From: Dactylosporangium sp. AC04546
GTDB lineage: Bacteria > Actinomycetota > Actinomycetes > Mycobacteriales > Micromonosporaceae
Length of the DNA: 64,000 nucleotides
NCBI RefSeq assembly: GCF_022095675.1
Contig: NZ_JAHYSG010000012.1
Coordinates: forward strand, 62,001-126,000
Direction: 5' to 3'
The position numbers and the translations under genes were made by a program. Of the stretch, positions 34,901 through 43,486 are shown in pieces. The notes beneath the pieces are model-generated. The model was not told the origin of the DNA. It made no database searches and was given only the letters and a program-made list of their open reading frames with translations. Each line of letters begins with the position of its first letter. The stretch's first letter is position 1.

Positions 34901-36346
34901 TCAGCCGCGGGCGGCGCCGATGCCCAGCAGGACGGCGATGCCCAGGGCGCTGCGCGCGGAGTACGGCTGGCGCCACAGGCCGCCGTGGGCCGCCGCGTAC
35001 GCCTCGTCCTGCCACGGGTGGTCGTGGGCCGGGCGGCCCTGGTTCAGGTCGTGGACGAGCAGCGCGGCCAAGAGGACGTTCGACGTGGCCGGTTCGAAGA
35101 TCTCGATGCCGAAGCGGTGGGCGCCTGTAAACGCCGCCGCGAGAAGGCGGTTCTTCAGGACGCTGCGCGTGCGGGTCGCCGGGGCCACCGTGAAGGAGAC
35201 CGGCACGCCCGCGGCTCGGGCCTCCGCGGCGCGCCAGCGTTGCAGGCGCTTGGCCAGGGCGTAGTTCGGGCCCTGCTGCGGTACCAGGCTGTCGTTGATC
35301 CCCGGGTAGATGCCCGGCGGGTAGTTGCGGGTCAGCAGGCGGCCGCCGCTCACCAGGCGCAGCGGGTGGCGGAGACGGCCGATGCCGGTCGCCGTGCGGT
35401 AGCGCTCGGTGGACTCGTCGACCGCGCCGGCCGGGACCGCGAACACGTCCGTGGGGGTGGCCAGGAACGCGAGGGCCAGGTCGGTGCGGCGCTCGCGGAG
35501 CCACTGGGTGAGCGCGTCCACCGCCATGGCGACGCGGACGTTCACGGCGCCGTCGGCGTAGACGTAGTTGCCCAGCACCAGCCGGCCCTCGACGCCGGAC
35601 AGCCAGTGGGCGACCCGGCCGAGGTCGTGCAGCAGGTCGGCGCCGGGCTCGCCGGGCTCATCGGCCGACACCGGGAAGACCAGGCGGCCGGCGGACTGTG
35701 TCGCGAGGTCGGTGAGGCGCTGCCAGATCGCCGGGCGGGGCAGGTCGACGGCGACCACCTCGGCGCCCCAGCGCAGCAGGGCACGCAGCGGGCCCATCTC
35801 GGCGCCGGCGCCGAGCACGGCGACGCGGTGCCCGTCGAGGCGCAGCCAGTCCGGGTTGGCGGCGACGGTCCGCACGGCGTCCGCGCAGGAGGACTCGATG
35901 ACGCCGGCGGCGACCCAGGTGTCGAGTTGGCGGAGGAGGTCGTCGCCTTCGAGACGGCGGCCACGGTACGGCAGGATGAGCGCGGCCTGCGGCGAACCCT
36001 GGCCCTCGATGACGCGGGTGGCGAGCGGCTCACCCACGGGCTCCAGCGCGTCGGCGAGCGGTCGCTCGGCGACGCCATCGGAGCAGCGCATCCGCTCGTG
36101 CAGCGAGGCCAGCCCGTCGCGCGCGATCGTCAGCGCCGCGTCCGGGGTCGGCAGGCCGGCCTCGACGAGCCGCCGGAAGTGCAGCAGGTAGTCGTGCCGC
36201 CAGTTGGTCGCCGACTCGGCCGCCCGGGCGCCGATCGGGTCGACGGCCCGCAGCGCGTCGGCCACCACCCCGCGGCCCAGCGCCGACGTGCTCGGCTTCC
36301 CGTCGACGCTTGGGATGACCACTCCGGAGGGCTGTGCTGTCGGCAT
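34901..36346 (-). CDS. Conserved protein with Rossmann-like core, function unknown
   Basis: A 481-residue soluble protein. Residues about 170-200 read R-V-A-V-L-G-A-G-A-E-M-G-P followed by A-E-V-V-A-V-D-L-P-R-P, a clear dinucleotide-binding Rossmann motif. Other conserved-looking parts are N-W-R-H-D-Y-L-L-H-F-R-R near the start and F-G-I-E-I-F-E-P-A-T-S-N-V-L-L near the end. I do not recognise the family with confidence. It is divergent from the NLR-pair genes with a 53-bp gap, so the two units may share control. Confidence 0.75.
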   Translation of the reverse strand: MPTAQPSGVVIPSVDGKPSTSALGRGVVADALRAVDPIGARAAESATNWRHDYLLHFRRLVEAGLPTPDAALTIARDGLASLHERMRCSDGVAERPLADALEPVGEPLATRVIEGQGSPQAALILPYRGRRLEGDDLLRQLDTWVAAGVIESSCADAVRTVAANPDWLRLDGHRVAVLGAGAEMGPLRALLRWGAEVVAVDLPRPAIWQRLTDLATQSAGRLVFPVSADEPGEPGADLLHDLGRVAHWLSGVEGRLVLGNYVYADGAVNVRVAMAVDALTQWLRERRTDLALAFLATPTDVFAVPAGAVDESTERYRTATGIGRLRHPLRLVSGGRLLTRNYPPGIYPGINDSLVPQQGPNYALAKRLQRWRAAEARAAGVPVSFTVAPATRTRSVLKNRLLAAAFTGAHRFGIEIFEPATSNVLLAALLVHDLNQGRPAHDHPWQDEAYAAAHGGLWRQPYSARSALGIAVLLGIGAARG

Positions 36347-36387
36347 GGTCAGTCAGTCTGCCACCGCCGGGGTTGGCTCGCCGCCGC

Positions 36388-36399
36388 TACCATCGCATC
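36388..36399 (+). promoter_or_regulatory. Leaderless promoter of the small helical/NLR pair
   Basis: TACCAT (36388-36393) is followed by 6 nt and GTG at 36400, the leaderless layout. It lies in the 53-bp gap between divergent genes and should drive both genes of the pair. Confidence 0.6.
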
Positions 36400-36798
36400 G
36401 TGGAGCTGCTCGATGTGATCATGCCCGCGGTCCTCGCGGCGATCGGCGCGTATGGGCAGAAGGTACTTACCGCGGCCGAGGACGGCGCGGCCTCCGCGAC
36501 CGTCGGGCTCGGCCGGCGGCTGCTGGAGCGCCTGCGGCGGGGCCGGCCGGCGATCGGCACCGCCGTCGCCGAGGTGGCGGCCGAGCCGGGCGACGCCGGC
36601 CGCGCGGCCGGGCTGCGCGAGCAGGTCCGCGCGGCGCTCGCCGGCGACGACCCGGAGCTGGCGCGGGACCTGAGGGCGCTGCTCGCGGGGGCCGGCGTCA
36701 CGGTGACCGCGACCGGCGACCGCTCGGTCGCCGTGGCGCACAACGACGGGATCATCTCGACCGGGGACGGGGCCACCAACACGATCCACCGCCCGTGA
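36400..36798 (+). CDS. Small helical effector (Bell-like) with C-terminal amyloid-type motif
   Basis: A 132-residue protein. Residues 1-105 are predicted alpha-helical: a hydrophobic first helix (M-E-L-L-D-V-I-M-P-A-V-L-A-A-I-G-A-Y) then two or three amphipathic helices. The tail, residues 114-130, holds H-N-D-G-I-I-S-T-G-D-G-A-T-N-T-I. That 16-residue motif recurs with 12 identities at the N-terminus of the NLR encoded 10 bp downstream. This is the layout of Bell-domain effectors that share a prion-like motif with an NLR. On this reading the NLR aggregates, the motif templates onto this protein, and the helical domain attacks the cell membrane. No homology search was possible. Confidence 0.65.
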   Translation: MELLDVIMPAVLAAIGAYGQKVLTAAEDGAASATVGLGRRLLERLRRGRPAIGTAVAEVAAEPGDAGRAAGLREQVRAALAGDDPELARDLRALLAGAGVTVTATGDRSVAVAHNDGIISTGDGATNTIHRP

Positions 36799-36808
36799 GG
36801 CGGCGGCC

Positions 36809-39298
36809 ATGGCGGAGCGGCTCTGGGTCAACCGCAACGACGGGATCATCTCGATCGGCGACCACGCGGTCAACACGATCACCAACGTCGTCCTGCCGCA
36901 GGTCCGCGACGCCGCGACGGTTCCGGCCCCGCCGGGCCTGATCCACCTGCGGCAGGCGTCGGTCACGGAGGCGCTGTTCGTCGGGCGCGCCGAGGAGCTC
37001 GACGCGGTGGCGGCCGCCCTGGAGCAGGGCAACGGCGTCATCACCCAGGCGATCACCGGCCTCGGCGGGATCGGCAAGTCCACGCTCGCCGAGCGGTACG
37101 CGCTGAGCCGGCGCGACCGCCACAACCCGATCTGGTGGCTGACCGCCGAGTCGCCCGCGCAGCTCGAAACCGGACTCGCCGCGCTGGCCGCCCGGCTGGA
37201 CCCCGGCCTGGCTGCCCGTCCGGAGGTCGGCGCCGAGTGGTGCCGGGCGTGGCTCGACACGCACGACGGCTGGCTGCTGGTGCTGGACAACGTCGCCCGC
37301 CCGGCCGACGTGGCGGAGCTGATCGGCGACCACCCGCGCGGCCGGTTTCTGGTCACCAGCCGGCAGACCAGCGGCTGGACCGGCATCGCGGTCACGGCCC
37401 GGCTGGACGTCCTGCCCGCGGAGCCGTCGCTGGAGCTGCTGCGCCGGCTCGCGCCCGCGGACCTGCTCGACGGCGCGGCGGAGCTGGCCGCGGCGCTCGG
37501 TGGCCTGCCGCTGGCGATCGACCTGGCCGGCGCGTACCTCGCCCAGAACCGGGTGACGGCCCGGGCATACCTCGAACGCCTGGCCCAGCCGGCGGGCGGC
37601 GTGTGGTCGTGGACGCCCGACGGCGGCGACCCGCAGCGCACCGTGGGGCGGGTCTGGCAGGTCACCTTCGACCGCGTCGAGGCCGAGCACGGCCCGCTGC
37701 CGGGCCGGCTGCTGCAGACGATCGCCTGGTACGCCCCCGACGACATCCCGCTCGCGGTGCTCGCGGCCGAGGCGCCGGACGGCGACGCGGCGCTCGACGA
37801 GGCGGTCGGGCGGCTGGCCGCCTACGGGCTCGTCACCCGCGACGGCGACGCGATCTCCGTGCACCGCCTGGTGCAGGCGGTCAACCGGGCCGGCTCCCCG
37901 GCCGAGCGCTGTGTCCGGGCGGTGGAGGCGCTGCGCGCCGCGTGGGAGGGCGCGCCGACACACGCGGTCTTCGACCGCCTCGCCCCGCACCTCGACGCGC
38001 TCCTCGAGCACGCCGCGCAGCTGCCCGGCGACGCGGATCTGCTCGCCGGGCTGGTCGAGGCGGCCGGGCGGCTCGCCGAGGTCCGCGGCTGGTCCGAGCG
38101 GGCGACGACCCACCTGGAACGGCTGGCCGAGCGGCAGCGGCGGCTGCTCGGCCCCGGCCATCCCGACCTGGTCGACACGCGCGGCGCGCTGGCCGTGGCC
38201 CACGTCGAGGCGGGGGACGCCGGGACCGCGGTGGCGCTGCTGGAGGAGGTCGTGGCCGACGGGTTGCGGGCGTTCGGGCGGCGGCACCCGGCGACCGTGC
38301 TGGCCCGGTACCGGCTGGCGTTCGCGTCCGCCCGCAACGGTGGCTTCGGCCGCTCCTGGTATCTGCTGGAACAGACCCTCCGGGACGCGGAGCGGTCGGT
38401 CGGCCGGGACCACCGGTACACCCTCAGCCTGCGCTACGCCCTCATCGAGCTGCTCACCGACTCCGTGCGCCGCCAGCAGCGCTACGGCCCGCGCCCGCTG
38501 CGGTTCGCGCGCACGACGTACTCCGCGCTGTCGCAGTACGGCAAGCTGATCGAGAGCCTGCGGCGGCAGTCGGGACCGGCCGACCCGGCGGCACTGGCGA
38601 TCGTCAGCGAGCTCGCCTGGTTCCAGCTGACGATCGGCGTGGCGGGCCTGGCCGCGCAGAACTTCGCCGTCCTGTACGACGCGGCGCAGGAGCGGCACGG
38701 CCCCGACGCCGACGAGACCCGGTCGGCGCGCCGGAACCTCGCGCGGGCCCACCTCGAGTCCCAGCAGCCGGAGCGGGCGGTACCGCTGTTCGAGCGCCTC
38801 GTCGAGGACGCCGGCGACGGCCCGGAGCTGGCCGGCGCCCTCCACGAGCTCGGGCGGGCGTACGCGGCCGCGCGGGACACCGCCGCCGCGCAGGCCGCCT
38901 TCGAGCGCTCCGCCGAGCTGCGGGTGAGCACCGGCGACCGGGGGGCGGCGGACTACCCGACCGAGGTGGGCGAGGCGTTCGAGGCCGAGCGGCTGGCCGC
39001 CGAGTCCATCCCCTGGTACGAACGGGCGCTGGCCGCCGCGCCCGACGAGCGGGCGCGGCTGAAGGCCGGCAACAACCTCGCCGTCGCTCACGCCGGCGCC
39101 GGCCACCACGCGGTGGCGCTGGAGATGCTCGCCGGGATCGTGCCCGGCTACCGGCGGGAGTTCGGGGCGTCACACCACGAGACGATGACGGTCGAGGAGA
39201 ACATCGCCGACATCACGGCGGCCGCGGAAGGGCGGCGCGGCCGCCGGTGGCCGTGGCCGTTCAGGTCACGACGGGCCAGCCGGCGGCGTCGTACGTGA
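36809..39298 (+). CDS. NLR-like protein: amyloid-type motif + NB-ARC + TPR
   Basis: An 829-residue STAND ATPase. Residues 8-26 carry R-N-D-G-I-I-S-I-G-D-H-A-V-N-T-I, matching the small upstream protein. The NB-ARC domain (about 60-380) has the P-loop I-T-G-L-G-G-I-G-K-S-T, a Walker B in W-L-L-V-L-D-N-V, L-V-T-S-R and G-G-L-P-L-A-I-D. The rest is TPR-like helical repeats, the probable sensor. The ATG at 36809 has GAGG upstream. The 3' end overlaps the convergent GH43 gene by 38 bp. The pair looks like an NLR-effector defence or cell-death module. Confidence 0.8.
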   Translation: MAERLWVNRNDGIISIGDHAVNTITNVVLPQVRDAATVPAPPGLIHLRQASVTEALFVGRAEELDAVAAALEQGNGVITQAITGLGGIGKSTLAERYALSRRDRHNPIWWLTAESPAQLETGLAALAARLDPGLAARPEVGAEWCRAWLDTHDGWLLVLDNVARPADVAELIGDHPRGRFLVTSRQTSGWTGIAVTARLDVLPAEPSLELLRRLAPADLLDGAAELAAALGGLPLAIDLAGAYLAQNRVTARAYLERLAQPAGGVWSWTPDGGDPQRTVGRVWQVTFDRVEAEHGPLPGRLLQTIAWYAPDDIPLAVLAAEAPDGDAALDEAVGRLAAYGLVTRDGDAISVHRLVQAVNRAGSPAERCVRAVEALRAAWEGAPTHAVFDRLAPHLDALLEHAAQLPGDADLLAGLVEAAGRLAEVRGWSERATTHLERLAERQRRLLGPGHPDLVDTRGALAVAHVEAGDAGTAVALLEEVVADGLRAFGRRHPATVLARYRLAFASARNGGFGRSWYLLEQTLRDAERSVGRDHRYTLSLRYALIELLTDSVRRQQRYGPRPLRFARTTYSALSQYGKLIESLRRQSGPADPAALAIVSELAWFQLTIGVAGLAAQNFAVLYDAAQERHGPDADETRSARRNLARAHLESQQPERAVPLFERLVEDAGDGPELAGALHELGRAYAAARDTAAAQAAFERSAELRVSTGDRGAADYPTEVGEAFEAERLAAESIPWYERALAAAPDERARLKAGNNLAVAHAGAGHHAVALEMLAGIVPGYRREFGASHHETMTVEENIADITAAAEGRRGRRWPWPFRSRRASRRRRT

Positions 39299-40220
39299 GC
39301 CGGTTGATCCCGAGCAGTGCGGTGCCGTTGTCGGCGTAGTAGTGGTACACGAGCAGGTCACCGTCGGTGTCCGCCAGGAGCGCCTGGTGGCCGGGCCCGT
39401 GGATCGAGCCGTGGCCGGCCAGGATCTCGGTCCCGCCGCCGGCGGTCATGGCCACGCCGTTGCGGTCGGTGTAGGGGCCGGTGACGCTGGACGAGCGGCC
39501 GACCATGACGCGGTACGTGCTGGCGGCGCCGCGGCAGCAGTAGTCGAAGGAGACGTAGAGGTAGTACCAGGCGCCGCGCTTGACGATCACCGGCGCCTCG
39601 ATCGGGCCGCCGCCCCGGCCGGCGACCGACCGGATCGTGGTGTCGGCCCGCTTGCCGGTGGCGGGGTCGAGCTGGACCAGCTTGATACCGGACCAGAACG
39701 AGCCGAACGTGAGCCACCAGCGACCCTGGTCGTCGACGACGAGGTCGGGGTCGATGGCGTTGAAGGTGTCGCTCGTGCGTGACTCGATCACGAGACCCTG
39801 GTTGGTCCAGCTGCCGGACGCGCCGGTCGGGCTGGTGGCGAGGAAGATGGCCGAGCGGTTCGAGCCGAACGTCGAGGCCGAGTAGTAGAGGACGTACCGC
39901 CCGTCGCGGTACGAGATGTGGGGCGCCCACAGGTTGCGGCTGCCGCCGGTGTACGCGGTCGTCCACGGCGCGCCGCTCGGGAACACCGTGCCGGCGCTGC
40001 GGAACGCGACCCGGTCGGTGGACGTCTTGATCGCCAGGTTGTCGCCGGTGTGGACGAGCAGGTAGCTCCCGCCCGGCGTCCTGATCATGCTGGGGTCGTG
40101 GACCCGGGTGCTCCCGGTGACCGTGCCCGGGTTCGGGTATGTTGCGGCCTCGGCGTCGATCGCGGTGGCCGCCACAAGGGTCAGGGCCGCCGCGGCAGCC
40201 ATCACCAACCTGCGTCTCAT
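39261..40220 (-). CDS. Secreted GH43 arabinan endo-1,5-alpha-L-arabinosidase
   Basis: A 319-residue exported enzyme with a signal peptide (M-R-R-R-L-V-M-A-A-A-A-A-L ... A-E-A-A). The five-bladed propeller holds the GH43 triad: H-D-P-S near residue 41 (base Asp), A-I-D-P-D-L-V (pKa Asp) and P-I-E-A-P-V-I (acid Glu). S-F-D-Y-C-C-R-G-A-A-S-T-Y is typical of arabinanases. It cuts the arabinan side chains of pectin, which complements the pectate lyase. A LacI-type operator lies directly upstream. Confidence 0.92.
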   Translation of the reverse strand: MRRRLVMAAAAALTLVAATAIDAEAATYPNPGTVTGSTRVHDPSMIRTPGGSYLLVHTGDNLAIKTSTDRVAFRSAGTVFPSGAPWTTAYTGGSRNLWAPHISYRDGRYVLYYSASTFGSNRSAIFLATSPTGASGSWTNQGLVIESRTSDTFNAIDPDLVVDDQGRWWLTFGSFWSGIKLVQLDPATGKRADTTIRSVAGRGGGPIEAPVIVKRGAWYYLYVSFDYCCRGAASTYRVMVGRSSSVTGPYTDRNGVAMTAGGGTEILAGHGSIHGPGHQALLADTDGDLLVYHYYADNGTALLGINRLTYDAAGWPVVT

Positions 40221-40228
40221 GCCGGAAA

Positions 40229-40257
40229 GTGAGCGCTAACATCGTGACGGTTGTCAA
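40229..40257. promoter_or_regulatory. Promoter/operator region of the GH43 arabinanase gene
   Basis: A -35-like TTGACA lies on the minus strand (40257-40252). A CG-centred partial palindrome, GTTAGCGCTCAC, lies at 40240-40229, 9 bp before the start codon. Its arms differ from AAAGCGCTT, so a different LacI-family regulator is likely. Confidence 0.5.
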
Positions 40258-40284
40258 TCTCCACATGATGACGGCGCTCGATGT

Positions 40285-41313
40285 CTATGAAACTTCCACC
40301 ACGGTCTTCAGGCCCTCGCGGGCGGTCGCGGCGGCGAACGCCTCGGCCGTGCGCTCGAGCGGGTAGCGGGCCGTGACCAGGGACTCGACGTCGATCGCGC
40401 CGCTGGCGGCGAGGGCGGTCGTCCTGGGGTACATCTCCCGCATCCGGCGCACGAGCAGGAGCGTGAGGCCCTTGCGGCGGGCCAGGGAGGCCGGGAACGA
40501 GGTGCGGTCGTCGTCGGGGATGCCGGCCAGCACGACCTTGCCGCCGGGCCGGCAGGCGCGCATCGCGCTCTCCACGGCGGCGTCGGTGCCGGCGATCTCG
40601 AAGGCGACGTCGGCGACACTGTCGATCTCGGTGTCGGGCGCCGCCGAGGCCGGGAACGCCGCGGACGCCGAGGGCGCGTAGACGGCGTCCGCGCCCGCGG
40701 CGAGGGCGGCCGCTCGGCGGTGCGCGCGGGGCTCCACGGCGACCACCCGGGCGGCGCCGGCGACCCTCGCGAGCTGGATGGTGAGCAGCCCGATCGGCCC
40801 GCACCCGACCACGGCGACGGTGGCACCGACCCGCAGGTGCGCGAGGTCGAGCCCGTGCAGGGCGACGCCGAGCGGTTCGAGCACCGCTCCCCCGGCGTCG
40901 CTGACCGTGTCCGGCAGCGGGTGCAGCAGGTGCTCCGGCCAGGCGATGACCTCGCGCAGCCCGCCGTCGGTGCTCCCGTGCCCGGCGAAGCGCAGGTTCG
41001 TGCAGAGGTTGGGGTTGCCGCCCAGGCAGAACTCGCAGGCCCGGCAGGCGACGGCCGGGTCGATCGCCACCCGCTGCCCGGCCATTGGCCCGTCCCGTGG
41101 CCCGTCGAGCACGACCCCGGCCATCTCGTGGCCCAGGGCCAGCGGCCGGTCGAGCACGGCGTCGCCGATGCCGCCCTCGCCGAACCAGTGCAGGTCCGAC
41201 CCGCACAGCCCGACCGCGGTCACGCGCACGAGGCACTCCCCCGGCCCGGCGACCGGCGCCTCCTCCTCGACGATCCGGACGTCCCCGATCCCGAACAACC
41301 GCGCCGCCTTCAT
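40285..41313 (-). CDS. Zinc-dependent medium-chain alcohol/sugar-alcohol dehydrogenase
   Basis: A 342-residue MDR dehydrogenase. It has G-L-C-G-S-D-L-H-W-F (catalytic zinc Cys), G-H-E-M-A-G-V (His-Glu), the structural zinc cysteines C-R-A-C-E-F-C-L-G-G-N-P-N-L-C, and the NAD motif V-V-G-C-G-P-I-G-L. It resembles L-idonate/sorbitol-type dehydrogenases. It would oxidise a sugar alcohol or sugar acid. The ATG at 41313 is 7 nt after a TAGCGT box, so the transcript is probably leaderless. Confidence 0.9.
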   Translation of the reverse strand: MKAARLFGIGDVRIVEEEAPVAGPGECLVRVTAVGLCGSDLHWFGEGGIGDAVLDRPLALGHEMAGVVLDGPRDGPMAGQRVAIDPAVACRACEFCLGGNPNLCTNLRFAGHGSTDGGLREVIAWPEHLLHPLPDTVSDAGGAVLEPLGVALHGLDLAHLRVGATVAVVGCGPIGLLTIQLARVAGAARVVAVEPRAHRRAAALAAGADAVYAPSASAAFPASAAPDTEIDSVADVAFEIAGTDAAVESAMRACRPGGKVVLAGIPDDDRTSFPASLARRKGLTLLLVRRMREMYPRTTALAASGAIDVESLVTARYPLERTAEAFAAATAREGLKTVVEVS

Positions 41314-41320
41314 CCCGATC

Positions 41321-41333
41321 ACGCTACTAGGCT
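41321..41333. promoter_or_regulatory. Abutting divergent -10 boxes in a 26-bp intergenic gap
   Basis: Only 26 bp separate the two divergent ATGs (41313 and 41340). The minus-strand -10 TAGCGT (41326-41321) is 7 nt from its ATG and the plus-strand -10 TAGGCT (41328-41333) is 6 nt from its ATG. One base separates the boxes. Each -35 must lie inside the opposite coding sequence, so the two promoters probably exclude each other. Confidence 0.65.
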
Positions 41334-41339
41334 GTGCGG

Positions 41340-41975
41340 ATGGTGACGGCGCGGCCGGCGGCCGGGGGCGGCCGGTGGGTGGAGATCTCGCCCGAGCGGC
41401 TGCGCGGGTGGCTCGACGGCTTCTACGGGCGGCATGACGGGGCCGAGGAGGACGGGCTCACGCTCACCGGCGCGAGCAACGGCGACACGGCCGCCGTCCA
41501 CCCGCCGCCCGGCCTGGAGGCGGTCACCGACCTCGACGGGCTGCTGGCCGGGCTGCCGACGCCGCCGGCCATCGGGCTGCTGCTCGCCCGCAAGGGGGCG
41601 GCCGGCGTGGCGGTCGTCGACGGGACGACCGTCCGGCTGTCCAAGGTGGAACGCTTCCACGTGCACGGGCGGACGGCGGCGGGCGGATGGTCGCAGCAGC
41701 GATATGCCCGCCGCCGGGACAACCAGAGCGACGCCGTCGCCGGCAAGACCGCCGACATCGCGGCGCGGGTGCTGCTCCCCCACGCGGACGAGCTGGCCGC
41801 GCTGGTGTGCGGCGGCGACCGGGGTATGGTCGACGCCGTGCTCGCCGACCGCCGCCTCGCCCCGCTCGCCGCGAAGCGGCACCCGCACCTGCTGGAGGTC
41901 GCCGAGCCCCGCCTCGCCGTGCTGGAGGAGGCGGCGGTCACCGCCCGCAAGGTGCGGATCCACCTGGTGCCATGA
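41340..41975 (+). CDS. acVLRF1-family peptidyl-tRNA hydrolase
   Basis: A 211-residue member of the actinobacterial VLRF1 (Vms1-like release factor) family. The catalytic loop region is A-G-G-W-S-Q-Q-R-Y-A-R-R-R-D-N-Q (about residues 110-128), with the conserved Gln pair. The C-terminal half has L-V-C-G-G-D-R. These proteins release nascent chains from stalled ribosomes, as ANKZF1/Vms1 does. The ATG at 41340 is set by a leaderless promoter. The stop overlaps the DUF2804 ATG by 4 bp. Confidence 0.85.
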   Translation: MVTARPAAGGGRWVEISPERLRGWLDGFYGRHDGAEEDGLTLTGASNGDTAAVHPPPGLEAVTDLDGLLAGLPTPPAIGLLLARKGAAGVAVVDGTTVRLSKVERFHVHGRTAAGGWSQQRYARRRDNQSDAVAGKTADIAARVLLPHADELAALVCGGDRGMVDAVLADRRLAPLAAKRHPHLLEVAEPRLAVLEEAAVTARKVRIHLVP

Positions 41976-42925
41976 CGACCCACGAGCGCGAGATCACCGA
42001 GCCGGTCGACCTGTGCCTCCCCGGCGGCCGCCTCAACCCGGCCGCCGTCGGCTGGACCCGCCGCCCGCTGCACCGGGCCAACCTGCGCGGCTGGGGCCGG
42101 GCCAAGCGCTGGGAGTACTGGGGCATCGTCACGCCCGGCCACATCATCGGCCTGGTCGCGTCGTCCCTGGACTACGCGGGCGTCCACGGCATCTACGTCC
42201 TGGACCGGGCGACCGGCCAGGAGACGGTCCGCGACGCGGTAGTCCCGTTCGCCCGCGACGCCGCCCTGGGCACCTTCGGCTCCGCGCACGTCCGCGGCGG
42301 CGGCCTGTCGCTCGACATCGAGGCCGAGTCGATCCGAGCAGTGGCGCCCGGGGTCGAGGTGGATGTGACGGTACCGCTGCCGCCCGGCCACGAGTCGCTG
42401 GGTGTGGTCGTGCCGTGGAGCACGCGGCGCTTCCAGTACACGGTCAAGGACCTGGGCCGCCCGGCCCGGGGCACCCTCCGCCTCGGCTCCTCGGAGCACA
42501 CCGTCGACGGCTTCGCCGTCCTGGACCACGGCCGCGGCAAGTGGCCGTACGCGATCCGCTGGAACTGGGCGGCAGGCTGCGGCCCCGGTCGCGCGATCCA
42601 GCTGGGCGGCCGGTGGACCGACGGCACCGGCTCGACGGAGAACGGCGTCTTCGCCGACGGCCGCCTGCACAAGCTGGGCGCCGAGCTGACCTGGACCTAC
42701 GACCGCCGCGACTGGCTGCGCCCCTGGCGCATCACCGGCGACGGCGTGGACGTCACGTTCCACCCGTTCCACGAGCGGGTCGCCCGCACCAACCTGCTGG
42801 TGGTGGCGAACGAGACCCACCAGTGCTTCGGCCACTTCACCGGCTGGGCGTCGCTGGACGACGGTGCACGGGTCGACCTGGACGGCCTGACCGGCTGGGC
42901 CGAGGAGGCCTACAACCGCTGGTAG
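41972..42925 (+). CDS. DUF2804 family protein
   Basis: A 317-residue protein matching DUF2804: E-I-T-x-P-V-D-L-C-x-P-G-G-R-L-N-P-A-A-V-G-W, R-W-E-Y-W-G-I-V-T-P, and D-H-G-R-G-K-W-P-Y. The family fold resembles lipocalin/hydroxyneurosporene-synthase-like proteins with a possible lipid or isoprenoid ligand; the function is unknown. It is translationally coupled to acVLRF1. Its last codons, T-G-W-A-E-E-A-Y-N-R-W, recur about 2 kb downstream at 44873-44946. Confidence 0.82.
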   Translation: MTTHEREITEPVDLCLPGGRLNPAAVGWTRRPLHRANLRGWGRAKRWEYWGIVTPGHIIGLVASSLDYAGVHGIYVLDRATGQETVRDAVVPFARDAALGTFGSAHVRGGGLSLDIEAESIRAVAPGVEVDVTVPLPPGHESLGVVVPWSTRRFQYTVKDLGRPARGTLRLGSSEHTVDGFAVLDHGRGKWPYAIRWNWAAGCGPGRAIQLGGRWTDGTGSTENGVFADGRLHKLGAELTWTYDRRDWLRPWRITGDGVDVTFHPFHERVARTNLLVVANETHQCFGHFTGWASLDDGARVDLDGLTGWAEEAYNRW

Positions 42926-42928
42926 CGC
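42888..42928 (+). repeat. 3' end of DUF2804 gene, copy 1 of a flanking direct repeat
   Basis: These 41 bp recur at 44873-44946. The last 31 bp (42898-42928) are identical there. In the copy, a 33-bp in-frame insertion splits the first 11 bp from the rest. The pair flanks a three-gene cassette. Confidence 0.85.
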
Positions 42929-43456
42929 TCAGTCGGCGGGCATCACCACGGTCGTGAACAGGCGCCGGATCCGGTCCGGGCCGGCGGGCACGGCGAGCCA
43001 GCGGGTCAGCAGCTCACGGTACTCCCCCAGGAACTGGCGCATCTCGTCGTCCGTGAGGTGCAGGGCCGCCTGCCGGTAGCCGACCAGGTCGGCCTCCAGG
43101 TCGACCGTCTCGCGGCCCAGGTAGCGGTCGAAGTCCCCGAGGACCGCCGCCATGAACGTGGTGAACGCCTGCCGGTGCTCCTCGGCGCTCATCGTGCGGG
43201 CCTCCGCGCCGTCGATCGAGGCGGCGTCGACCTTGAGCCGGTAGGTGCGCTCGACGCTGCCGCGCACACGCCGCTCGTTCACCACGTGCAGGATGCCCAC
43301 TTCGACGAGGAGCGCCACGTGACGGTAGAGCGTGGTGGTCGCGACGTCGGGCAGCGCCTCACCGAGCTGCGCGGTGGTGAGCTCGCGCTCGCCGAGCAGG
43401 GCCTGCACGATCCGGAACCGCACCGGGTGCAGCAGCCGGTCCGCCGAAGCCGCCAT
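42929..43456 (-). CDS. ArsR-like winged-helix transcriptional regulator
   Basis: A 175-residue regulator. The helix-turn-helix is R-F-R-I-V-Q-A-L-L-G-E-R-E-L-T-T-A-Q-L-G-E, then T-T-L-Y-R-H-V-A-L-L-V-E-V-G-I-L. A long helical C-terminus (90-175) probably binds a ligand or dimerises. It belongs to the HTH_20/ArsR-like group often paired with a small hydrolase operon. It is divergent from the PH-like/hydrolase genes, and an inverted repeat, TTACC-N6-GGTAA, in the shared gap is a likely operator. Confidence 0.85.
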   Translation of the reverse strand: MAASADRLLHPVRFRIVQALLGERELTTAQLGEALPDVATTTLYRHVALLVEVGILHVVNERRVRGSVERTYRLKVDAASIDGAEARTMSAEEHRQAFTTFMAAVLGDFDRYLGRETVDLEADLVGYRQAALHLTDDEMRQFLGEYRELLTRWLAVPAGPDRIRRLFTTVVMPAD

Positions 43457-43486
43457 GTGTCCCTCCGCACTCCACTGTTTCCAACA

